DNA of 64,000 nt. Origin: Prinsepia uniflora (Eukaryota > Streptophyta > Magnoliopsida > Rosales > Rosaceae). The notes beneath the pieces were generated by a model, which worked only from the letters and a program-made list of their open reading frames with translations, had not been told where the DNA came from and searched no databases. The position numbers and the translations under genes were made by a program. The stretch is taken from assembly GCA_032719365.1 (NCBI GenBank), contig CM064863.1, positions 66,923,583 through 66,987,582 of the forward strand. The letters run 5' to 3'. Shown piece after piece: positions 1 through 11,076 of the stretch; position 1 is the stretch's first letter; each line of letters starts with the position of its first letter.

Positions 1-129
1 CGTGCTTTTACAATTTCGTTGGTACATCTTATGCATCAACAGAAACAATCAACTAGTGTCCAACTTGTCTAGTACATAGACCTATTGCCTCTTATAATTG
101 GCAAGCAACATTCTAATCACTTATTAAAT

Positions 130-2307
130 AAAGAATAAACTACATAAAAGTACTCAAATTATATGGTCAATTTTTAAGAGGTACCCCAACTATAGAAATT
201 ATTTTTCGTACCCAAACTATACTGTCAATTTTTAAAAAGTACATCAGTCACAAACTCAGCTAACTATCAACGTGACAAATAGTGAACGTCATTCAACATT
301 TGATGTGACAAAATTTGAATGGAAATTTTGGAAATAATAAAAACCTGGAGCTTAAGCTTTTTCTTTGTTCGAAAATTCCCAAATCGAAGCCCTAATTTCA
401 AATTCGACAAATGTGCGCCATTCAGACAATCGTAAAACTCAAAAATTCATGGGTTCAAATCAACTGTGAAGGATCAGAGTGCAATGAAATATGCAGTTTG
501 AGGTCACAAAATCTTCAGGTCGAGAAACCTTGAGGAAGAAGGAAGTTTAAGGTCGTGACTGAGATTTTTCTTATCGACTTCGAAATTGAAAGTGAAATGA
601 AGGAGTGACGTTTGAGGTCTCGAGGAAGAAGATAACCAATATAAGATCAGTGGTTCTCACTTTATTAACCATTCTAATTTTTCTTTGTTAGTTTGTATTT
701 TAATATAGAAATATGGATGCTTTGAAAGTTTTTAGGAATACGATGGTTTGTTTATTGATTGATGCCTTGTGGGGAACTAAAAGGATAAGGGTTTCGATGT
801 ATTTGTGCTTTATTGCTGGAATCTTATTCAAATGAGTGGATCACATATGTTTTGTGGCTTTATATGTGCTTTATAGTTGTATATCTCGTTGTTGTAGAAA
901 AATTAGGTATGATACCAATGAGTTTGGTAGGTATGAAATTAAATTAAAGCCTAGGGTTATTTATGGAGTTAAAGTTATTGGTGGTAACTTGAGATTATTG
1001 TGAAATTATAGGTAAATCAGGTTGCTTCACATTAAAGATATTCCAAGGTGGGAAGTGGATTGACAATAGGTATAAAGATGACCAAGTAGACTACATTGAT
1101 TATTGTGAGAAGGACATGATGTCCATATTTGAAATTAATGGAATGGTAAAGATATTAGGCTACCTATATAGTATTATCTTATACCAATACGATATTGATG
1201 AAGGAGTAGGTGGTAAACTCTTGAACGAGTTTGATGTGTTGAAAATGTGTGAGGTGGTTCCTAGTGTGGAAGAGATTGAAACGTACTTGACACATATTAA
1301 TGTGGATAACCCTAGGAAGTTTTTAAAAGATGTTAAAAGAAAGGAAAAGGAAATGCTAAAAGAAATTTGTGAAGAAGTTATGGGGACCAAGAAATCAAGT
1401 GTTGTCATTGAGGAGTTAAAGGAGGAGACTGAAGTGGTAGAAACGAAGACGGCAAAAAAAAAAGTTCCCATACGGCCATGTAAGCGTAAAGCTTTAGTGG
1501 TTGTAGAAGATGTGCTAACTCAGTGGCCAGAAATAGCGGTCAAACAAGCTGAAGAACCTGTGCAAAAAAAAGACAAAGATAAGGGTAAACTACTTAATGA
1601 AAACGGATGAAATTGAAGACGGGACAGAGGTTGAGTTGGAGGACTCTGAAGTATCAACATGTTCAGGTTTTACTAATAGTGGAGATGAGGCTATTCCTGT
1701 AAAGGAGAATAGGCTGGATAGGGAGCTGCTAGAAGTTTAGATGCAAGAGGCATCACACTTGGGATGACTTTTTCATTAATATTGGGGAGGCTATAGAACT
1801 TGCTACACCTGAAGCCCCTGATTCCTCGGCAGTTGTAGAACTTGAAGAAGCTCCACATGAAAACCACTTCAAAAGCTACACCTGATCCTAAAACCACTTC
1901 GGTAGCTGCACCTCTAGATCATGCTATAGCTTCAGCAATTACACTACTAGAATATGATACCACTCCAGCAGCTGCATCACCAGATCATGCCACTTTAGGT
2001 GGTGATGAGCTGTTGGTGGAAGAAATATAGGATAAGAAACTTGAAGAGGGGGATCAGACACTGCAAGATAACTTACATCTAGTTGTTGATGGAGAGGAAT
2101 CTGTTGTGAAATGTGGGAGTGGAAAGAAGTTTATAGAGTACAATCCACAAATTGATGGAGTCAGGTCATGCTTGGATACATGTATGATGTATAGTGACTG
2201 TGCGGCATTCAGGCAAACAATTAGGGAATGATGTGCATCTTGATTAGTATGCTGACGCATGTTACCTATCAGACCCACACAAGGCGCATTCCCAATCTGG
2301 TCAGGTC
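130..2307 (+). mobile_element. Mutator-like element remnant, 5' part
   Basis: The stretch around 130-310 contains two diverged copies of a motif of the form GTAC-C-AAACTAT followed by TCAATTTTTAA, the sort of short internally repeated sequence found in plant MULE termini. A non-coding leader of about 700 bp follows, then a broken PB1-like open frame (about 1026-2240). The stretch from 311 to 1019 shows no other gene. The element stops where the gypsy nest begins at 2308, and I see no clear continuation after 47148. The family call rests on the protein; the terminal-repeat call is inference. Confidence 0.5.
1026..2240 (+). pseudogene. MuDR-type PB1-like domain transposase N-terminus, broken
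   Basis: Reading from 1026 in the frame of the ATG at 1116 gives a PB1-like domain with the typical FTLKIFQGGKWID start, a YIDYCEKD segment and a GYLYSIILYQYD core. This domain is the usual N-terminus of plant MuDR-family transposases. A Lys/Glu-rich linker follows. The frame stops at 1610, continues in another frame to a stop near 1740, and further on a segment around 2131-2228 (FIEYNPQIDG to FRQTIRE) resembles the start of a MuDR DNA-binding domain before another stop. No catalytic DDE region or zinc knuckle remains. It is non-functional; the PB1-like part is the firm part of the call. Confidence 0.6.
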
Positions 2308-5126
2308 TGACAGGACCCGCCCCGTTCTCCCCTGGGGACCACTGAGGGAAGGGTCTGCTCCCGTCTGACAGTTAACTCAAAATACCACAAATACCCGTCC
2401 AAGGGTTTTCTTAACACAAATACCCCTATTGGGGGTTCTAGATACACACCAGTGTGTTTAATACAACAAAATTTTAGACAAGGGAAATGAGCATTATGTT
2501 CATACTAATACAAAAAAAGATAACACCTACCCCTCAGGGTGGTCCAAAACGCAACAGTGGTATTTATGCCTCGGCCCCAAAGTCGGTGCCCGCCTGAGTA
2601 TCCTCTCTTGGAGGGTCAAGAAAACAGTCAAAATGTGAGTGGACCAAAAATAAAGCAGTTATAAATTCGTTTGAACAGATAAATATTCTAACCCTCCGTT
2701 TCTGTAAACATGCATGCATTTAGAAGAAACGTATAAACACAATCAACTGTAAAAACATATAACATTTCTATATATATACGTATATCTATACAAAATATAT
2801 ATGGGCACGTGTATCCAAAAATCAAATATAACTATGTATCCACATGTTCCTTGGCACACTCGATGCCAACTCGGGGCACACAGACCCTAGGGAACAAATC
2901 CCCGATATTGGTCACGATTCATATCTATAAGTATTTATACTACTTAGGGCCTCACACCGAGTCTACCCCCAGGAATTCTACATCTGGGAGGCTCTATCCA
3001 ACATCCAGGGTCTATGACGTCTGGATGACTATCTCCGGACCCAGTCCGAGACCATATCTTACATCCCACTCCTGGAATGAGTTCCCTATAGGGAGTACAC
3101 ATTCCGGGTAGTGGATCATGACTCTCCAGGTCGACGTCTGGAGGAGACCAATTCGCAGAGTTAGAAGGGTATATACATATACGTATGAAAACCATTGAAA
3201 TCTGTCTTTTCAAACCATGTCAAAACATGTGCCCAGAATTCCTTTATAAACCAAACTTTAAACCAAATGTCCCAAATCACCAGCTCATTCATTTAGTTCA
3301 CAAATCATTTCAAAACACCGTTGGCTCTACCAAATCCGAGTCAACGGTCGCCAAATGGGTCTCAATCCCGATATGACTATTTTCACGTAAATCCGTACAT
3401 TTCTCAAAATCCGAAATTTAAACATCAAATTTCACGATTCTAAAACATTTAGCGTAAAACAATTTAGAAAAACAAGTAAAAGGGTTATGCATGCATTTCA
3501 TTATAAAACCAACGGTCCACTCACAACTAGTCCTTGCTGCACTAACGAACAAGCTACACCTATCCCGAAACTAAACACAGTCTCCGGGCCTGTCCAAATA
3601 CACTCAAGGGTCACTAATTGACCCTACTAAATCTAGCATCGAATTTCAGGACCCGTCCCAAATCCCCCGGGATTAATGAGGGACGCGCCTGATCCCGTCT
3701 GACACGAAGTGTCAGACTAGGGAAAATTTCGTCTCTAGCCCTCACCGAGGCGTTCAAAGCACGCTAGGATCGTAGGAGGAGGAGTGTGATGTCTCGTCTC
3801 TGCTACAGCCCGTATCCGTGATCAACTTGAAGGGCATTAAAACATCAAAAGTCGTGAGTGGACAAAATAAGCATTTTAATAAAATATACACATAAAGACA
3901 TTTATGCCCCTCATTAAAAGCATATGCATGCAATCAAAAAACATTTATCAAACGTTCATAAAATCATTTGTCAAACATATTCTCAAAATCATTCAAGGGT
4001 TCGTGCCCGGTTCCCATAAACTGTCATGACCCATAAAAACCTTTCAAGGGTTCATGCCAGTTCCCATAAACCGTCATGAACCATAAATCCATTTGGGTCC
4101 CCGACCCAAAATCACAAACTTGAAACCATAAAACAATACATATGGGAACACGGCCCAAATCACCTGCATGGGTCTCAACCCAAAACCATTATCAAAGCAT
4201 TGAATACGGGATCTCGCCCCAAATCACTTTCTAAAACATGGAACACAGTGTCTCCGCCCCTCAAATCTCTTTCTGTAAACCACATACGTATCAATATACG
4301 TATAACCCATCCGCGGAACTTTCGAGAAGATGCCAACTCGGGGCACACAGCCCCTAGGGAACACATCCCCGATGTATGTCACGATTAATCATATCTATCT
4401 AGTGTGTACACTACTCGGGGTCTCACTTCGAGTCTTCTCTCAGGAATTCTCCATCTGGGAGGCTCAATCTCTGGATCTAGTCCGAGCTCTCTCTCTGGAT
4501 CTAGTCCGATCATCTCTCCGGAATCTGGTCCGGGACCACATCATATCTCGTAACTCCCACTCCTGGAACGAGATCCCTATAGGGATACCCACTCTGGTCT
4601 GTGGATCGTGACTCTCCATGTAACGACCCGTCCCGAATTCCGGGATTAGTTTAGTGATTAATCTTGATTAGTGAGGTTGAACGGTGGTTAGTAGGGCGGA
4701 ATCGGATAAATTGTGCAAAATGACCGTTTTGCCCCTGGTCGTGGGCAAAATGTTGACTTTTTGTTCGGGCGGCCAAATGGACTTTGACCGATGACCGTGA
4801 CGTAGTTCGGGACGTCACGAGTTCATAGACAGGTGGCACGTTCGATTCCGACATTCGTAGAGAAAGTTATGGTGTTCGGAAGTTGAGGGGTATTTTGGTA
4901 ATTTGGCTTGTTAGGGGCCAAATGTTGACTTTTTGATCGGGAGGTCCGATGGACGAAGGCCAAGGACCGTTACGTAGGTATCGTCGATACGAATCCAACG
5001 ACAGGCGGCATGCCGAAATCGGAGATCCGACGACGACGTTATGGTCAAGGAAACGAACTAACGAACCGAGGCCGGGATTAAAATAATATTATAATAATGA
5101 ATAGTGAATGTTGACCCTACACACCT

Positions 5127-5152
5127 GGATGAGTGACAAGTGTCACCCATCC
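5127..5152. promoter_or_regulatory. Conserved LTR palindrome (in LTR A')
   Basis: Inverted repeat with arms GGATGAGTGACA and TGTCACCCATCC around two bases, about 0.5 kb from the TGTAACG end. Equivalent palindromes lie at 9542-9567, 11545-11570, 14471-14496, 27192-27214 (and its two copies 6602 bp apart), 44522-44547, and in shortened form at 41536-41555 and about 50995-51013. Conservation across diverged LTRs suggests a protein-binding or structural site in U3; no factor can be named with confidence. Confidence 0.5.
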
Positions 5153-7184
5153 CTTGTTTCCAGCTCCTTGTTTCCCTCCAAACATCATCATTACTACATC
5201 ATCATCTAATCCACCATTTCCCCTAATTTTCTCCATTTTGTTCCTAAACCGTGCACAAAATGTGGGATTCGGATTAGGGAGAATTGGCTCCCTTCTTCTG
5301 CTGTTCTTGTGAGAAAATGGGAGACTAGGATGAGGGAATTAACGGGGAAACACGAGGGGTTGTGAGGATGTTGAATTTTGGATTTTGGATTTCGGGAAAA
5401 TTGGGGGGAAAATTCGAATACTGGGAATTGGGCTGTGATGATCGAATTGGAGGTTACAAACATCTTCCTGAGGTTGTGACGAGTCGATCCACATCAAAAA
5501 CGAGAAGGATTGGTGCCGTTTTGGCTCTGATCGAGCTTGGTGACAGAGGAAGAAATCGAGGCTAAGTCGTGGAGTTTGGGGCTGTGATTGACTCAATTGT
5601 TGTGGGGAAATGATTTCTCATGATCCCACGATGCTTCTGGGATCATCAATTGAAGGAAACCGGCTGAGATCGATGAAACTCCATGGTTGCACAGTGGACG
5701 GTGTTCATACTTGAGTCGTGATCATTTACTGATCAAACGACGAAATTGATGTGGGGGAATTGTTCCTCGTGGTCCACTGATGCTTCTGGTTGAACCAATT
5801 TAGGGAAATCAATCGAGATTGAAGGAATCCCATGATTGAACAGTGACCGGGTGTTCTTCGTGGATCATCATCGAATCGTGGGAATCTGGGTAAGGATTTG
5901 TGTAATTGAGTTTACAGACTTATAATTGGACTTAAAACGAAGCTAATGGATTGATCAATTGAAGGAATTAGGATCGAATTGACAGGATTGGAACCGGGTT
6001 GTGTCGCGGGTGAATTGGACCCGTTTACCAGACAAACGGGTTGGGCTGGTGACACTGTAGCAGGCGCGTGAGTTTCACGCGCAGCCACTCACGGCGGCGC
6101 GTGACGGCGCGTGGGCACGGATCTCGAGGTGAGGTCAACATGACTTCTGTCCTATTTAATGTAACGGATATTTTGGAATTGGTGTCGGGTCGATCGGACA
6201 CCGTCTCGATAGTGTTCGGGATGTCCGAAGGTTTTTAATTAAGTTTAAAAATAAGTAAAAATTCGGGAAAATTACGGGACTTTGATAGGATGTTAATGAT
6301 GAGGTAAGTGACCCTCTAATGTGATTTGGACAGGATTGGGAGTCCCGGTGATAGTGGTGTGGCCCGGGAGGGCCGGTGGCACGCGTATCGAGGCACACGG
6401 TTAAAACGGTCAGTGAGTGGACTTTGGTTTTATAAATTCTATGCATGCTTAAATGTTTTATATGGATTATGGTTGTGATTGTGTGATGTTGATTTGGTTG
6501 TTGGTAAATTGTACGGTTTCACGTATTTCGAGGCGATTTACGTGCTTGCACGTAAATCGAGGTTTTCCGGTTTTACATGGATTTTCCATATTTATGACTT
6601 GGATATAATGTGATGAAATGGTTTTGAAATTGGAAATATGAACTCGGGCTTGAGGCCCAATTATGTTGGAAATTTCGGACTTGGAGTCCATTTGAATATC
6701 GGGCCGGGGGCCCAGTTGGTTAATGATATCGAGCCAGGGGCCCAATTGGTAGGAAATCGGGCTGAGACCCATTTGAGTTATGTTATCGGGCCAGGGGCCC
6801 AGTTGATTTACGAATTCGGGCCGTGGGCCCAGTGGGTTTACAAATCGGGCCGTGGGCCCAGTGGTTCATAAAATCGGGCATGAGGCCCAGTTGGATAATA
6901 AATGTGATTTCGGGTCAGGGACCCTATATTTTCTAATGGTGATTTTGGGTCAAGGACCCTAGATGGAATTATGTGGTTTTATGGAAATTTCGGGCAGGGC
7001 CCAATGGTAATAATGTGATAAAAGGATTTAATAAAACTGTTTTTCCATATACCATCTGGACACAAGGATATATGATGGTCTCCTCCAGATGTCTGGGACA
7101 CTGGGGAAGTCACGGTGCATTGCCTGCGAGGGGGTCATTATACGGAGCAGCCGGACCGTATGATGACTCAGGAGCAGGATTGCT

Positions 7185-7330
7185 ATGATTGACGTCAGGG
7201 ACGTCAGACATCAGGGATGTCAGATATATGGACCCGGAGAGACCCCGGGCAGCACGCGTAGCTTATGAAACCGTGAGATATGACGTCAGGGACGTCTAGC
7301 GTCTGGGACGCTAAGCATCTGGGATGCTGG
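7185..7330 (+). promoter_or_regulatory. TGACGTCA-type motif cluster in LTR A'
   Basis: Repeated GACGTCAGGGACGTC and GACATCAGGGATGTC units make short palindromes containing ACGT/TGACG cores, the type of core bound by plant bZIP (TGA/as-1 class) factors. The same block occurs inverted at about 25050-25190 and its copies in the tandem element. Function is inferred from motif class only. Confidence 0.35.
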
Positions 7331-10300
7331 TGATGGTAATGGTAAAATATGGATTAATGAATAAAATGGCTTATTGGTTGGATATGTGTTATGTGGTAAA
7401 AATAGATTATTGGTTATGATATGGTATGTAGGGTCGGGGACCCTAAATGGTTTTGGATTTTTGAATTGATGTTCATCTATGGTCGTGGGTGGTGACCCAC
7501 ATGGTTTTAATATGTATGGTGGTGGTATTCCACGGTTTTGGGCTGAGTTCCCACACTTGGTTTTTGGTTAACGGTTTTCGGGCTAAGGCCCTAATGGCTC
7601 GGTTGAGCAAACGTTTTGGTTACTGGTTTTTGGTGGCATGCATACGTTTTTATTGGAGGGCATAAATGTCTTATAAATGTATTTGGTAAACTTATTGGTT
7701 TTTGTCCACTCACAGCTTTTGGTTTTAATGCCCTTCAGGTTGATTACGGATGCGATTGCAGCAGGGACTGGGACATTGCACACCTCCTCCATCGATCCTT
7801 GCGCACTCTGGATGCCCTGTTTGGGCAGTGGCTCGTGGTTATCCCTTGTCTGACACCCCTTGTTGGACGGGAGCAGGGCACATTCCACGGTAATCCCGGG
7901 GGGATTGGGTTGGGTCCTGTCACTCCAGGTCGACGTCTGAAGGAGACCATATAATCATATGGAGGGTTCATACATTTCCAAAACACTTTCTTTCTCAAAA
8001 TACATTTCTCAACTGGGTCTCATACCCGATTCATCTCAACAGGATTTCTCGAATCCAATTCAAATAAGTTTCACAGGCCTCGGCCTAAATCCTCAATTCA
8101 ATAGGGTATCATACCACATTTCTCATTTCATAAACCGAACTGGGACTCAAGCCCGATTTCACAATCAACGAGGCCTCAAGCCCGATACCACATCTAATTG
8201 GGCCCTAAGCCCGAAACAACAAATCAACAGGGCCTCAAGCCCGATTTCACAACCAACAGGGCTTCATGCCCGACACTAAAATCAAATGGGCCTCAAGCCC
8301 GATATTACAGCCAACTGGGCCTCAAGCCCAAACTTGTAAGCCAACGGGTCCGATTCCTCGTCAAATCAAATGGACTCCAAGTCTGAGAGTTTCCAATCAA
8401 ATGGGTCTCGTGCCCGATTTCATATTTCTAAGTCCAAAATCCATTCATTGAATCGTCATTGAAAACACAGTACGCAAAGGTACGACATAAAGCCGAAAAC
8501 CTCGAAAAACGTGCAAATATGTCAATCCTAAGCTACCACAACCAAATGCACTCATGGCATCACAAAATATATTCTAAAACAATTATAAAACATTTATTCA
8601 TGCATCGAATTCGTTAAATAAGTCCACTCACAAACCGTCCGAATTCGTGCCTCGATACGTGTGCCATAAGTGTCTCCCGGGTCAAACATCGCTTCTGGGA
8701 TTCCCGAACCTGTCCAAATTAATTTAGAGGGTTACTAATTACTTATATAACCCCTCACTAAAGCCCCGTAAGTTTCTGGAATTTCTAACTATTTTTAAAC
8801 GCGAACCTAAACCTTCGGACGTCCCGAACTATATCGAAACGATGTCTGATTGACACGAAACCAGTCCCAAAATGTTTATTACATCGAATAGAAGATTTCA
8901 TGTGTTTAACACATCCCCAGAAACCCCACCACGCGATGCCACGCGCCGCCCAAAAGGCCCTGCGCGCGGCTCACGCGCCACTGTTCAATCATCACTATCC
9001 TTCGCTGGTTTTCCTGGACCGGCGTGACCGGTCCAGCCTGGTTTCTCACCCAAATTCGGTCTGTTTTCTTCCAATCCAATCCCAAAATTCCTATTTTCTC
9101 CTTTCCTATCTAATCCATTCAAGAAAACCACTAAAACCCTATGGTTCAATTTGAACCCCACAGTCCAAGTTTTCCATTTTCCTCCCACGGCTTCTCAGCC
9201 GTCAAACCATCACCACAACATTCTCTAAACTCCCTAAGAAACCCAATAAATCCATTACAAACACCTAAAACCATCCTTAACGTCACAAATCAAAATTCAA
9301 AAGAAAAAGGGCAAATCGAGTACCTTCTCGGGTTCATGGCCGCCGTCCACGGCGGCGTTGCCTCCTACCAGCCACCTCCATCAACCAACACTCCTTTCAC
9401 TCTCAGGGTCTCACAACCATGATCATAGGGTAAGGGTTTGGATTTGGGATTGGATGGGAGATCAGGTTTGTTTGGAAACGGAGAAAATGATCGATGAAGA
9501 GCAAGGGAAGGATATGCATGAATGAAAAGGGGTTAGCCAGTGGCTGGGTGACACTTGTCACTCATCCATTGGGCAGCATAGAAATATCTGGGCCCCACTT
9601 AATTCCAAAAGTCCCTCGTCTCGTAGAATGCGCAATAGTACTTTCGAACTTCCGTGAACCGTAACTTTTCCGTCGAACGTCCGAATTCGACGTGCCGCCT
9701 GTCTACGGATTCGTATCATCCCGATCTACGTAACGGTCCTCTCGGCCATCAGACCTCCCGGGTCAAAAGTCAACTATTGGCCCCTATTCAACGAAATTAC
9801 CAAAATGCCCTTGGATTTTCGATCGTCATAACTTGTTCCACGAATGTCAGAATCGAGAAAGCCACCTGTCTATGAACTTGTGACGTCCTGAACTACGTCA
9901 CAGTCATTGGCCAAAGACCATTTGACCGCCTGAACAAAAAGTCAACGATTCGCCCATTCTAAGGGCAAAATCTGCATTTCGCCCTGCTCGTCCGCGCTAA
10001 TCCTCGTCTAATTTCTGATTAGTCTAGCTAATCTGTCATTAAACCTTAATTAATCTCGTTAATTCGGGATGGGACGTCACATCAAACCATAGAACAAAAC
10101 CGATTTGGGAACGCGCTCCAAACACGTTTTTTGAGGCTTCCAACCTCAATTTGACCTACTTAACGATCTCGGATCGACACGAAACCACCACAATTGGATT
10201 CGAAACGTGGAAACCTTAAAAATGGTACTGATTTTGCCTCGAAATTTGTGCCCACGTGCCCCTACAAGCGTGGTCAACGCTGCTGGTCAAAGTCAACGGT

Positions 10301-11076
10301 CAACGCTACTAACGTCAGCATGACGTCATCTGACATTGTCAGTCTAACAAGTGCCATGTGTCAGCAGCTGATTGGTCCACATCACTAACATGTCAGTGAC
10401 ACGTGGCAGCCTCTGTTTGGGCCACGTCGTCTGAAAGTCTGACAGATGATGACGTCAACTGATGATGTCAGCATCCCTGACCTCGCGACGGGTCTGCAAA
10501 TCGGGTCGCCCAGACCCGCGAACCCGACCCGGCCACAACTTCCTCATTTTTGACTCGTTTTAAAAACCGTTGCTACCACTAGGATCGTCTAGGTGTCTAG
10601 GTTGTATCTATGGGTTCAAAACTGAGAAAACGTGATTGAATCAATACCTGGTAACTGCTACAGTGGGGCTCTATTCTTCCTTCAAGCTTTTCCGGTCGAT
10701 TCCAGTGCCGTCGTGCCTGGTTTTGAGTTCCAATGGACGCGTACAAACCTGAAGATCACAATTAAGCCCTCAATTCCCTCAAACAAAGCTTACAACGCGA
10801 AAACAAAAATTTGACCTGTGAACTGGTTTTGGGTTTTACCTGAATTCTTTCTCTCTGCTGTCCATGGTTGCTCTCCTCCCTTCAATCCGTCCACTAATCC
10901 CTTGGGCGCTCATGATAAACACTAAATGCTGGTTCTACGACGAAGAGATGGTGTGATGGTCGTGTGTTTGTAAGATCGATCACGGTCGAGGTAAAACGAA
11001 GAGGAAAAGGGAAGAGAAATATGTTTTCCTATCTTTTGGGTAAACTGACCAATTGTATGAGTGACAATGTCACTCA

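Larger units (their letters stand above)
4619..7922 (+). mobile_element. Solo LTR A', same family as the tandem LARD element
   Basis: A 3304-bp solo LTR beginning TGTAACGACCCG and ending GGGTCCTGTCA, flanked by a perfect CTCCA duplication (4614-4618, 7923-7927). Its first roughly 480 bp and last roughly 1.8 kb closely match the reverse complement of the LTRs at 24456-27733 (about 95 percent by eye over the first 450 bp). The segment around 5160-6000 does not match. It carries W-box-like TTGAC motifs, the palindrome at 5127-5152, a GGCCC-repeat array (about 6640-6900) and a TGACGTCA-like cluster (about 7185-7330). It inserted into solo LTR A, so it is the younger of the two. Confidence 0.88.
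3644..10081 (-). mobile_element. Solo LTR A (minus), itself split by a second solo LTR
   Basis: It lies in the left Tekay LTR between TCGAA (3639-3643) and TCAAA (10082-10086), a target-site duplication with one change. It starts TTTCAGGACCCG (the usual first bases TGACAGG are mutated) and ends GGGACGTCACA. Without the inner insertion (4619-7927) it is about 3.1 kb. It matches the reverse complement of solo LTR C (13955-16997), including the hairpin near the U5 end, the repeated GGGCC...GCCCGA units (about 8140-8345) and a conserved U3 end (about 9540-10080). No primer-binding site or internal domain is present, so it is a solo LTR left by LTR-LTR recombination. Small open frames inside are not credible genes. 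Confidence 0.8.

Noticed and set aside
2241..2307. Continuation of the MULE transposase across the nest to 47149 onward
   Set aside because: Joining the two flanks gives no reading that resembles a MuDR domain, so the original site cannot be tied to the transposase frame.
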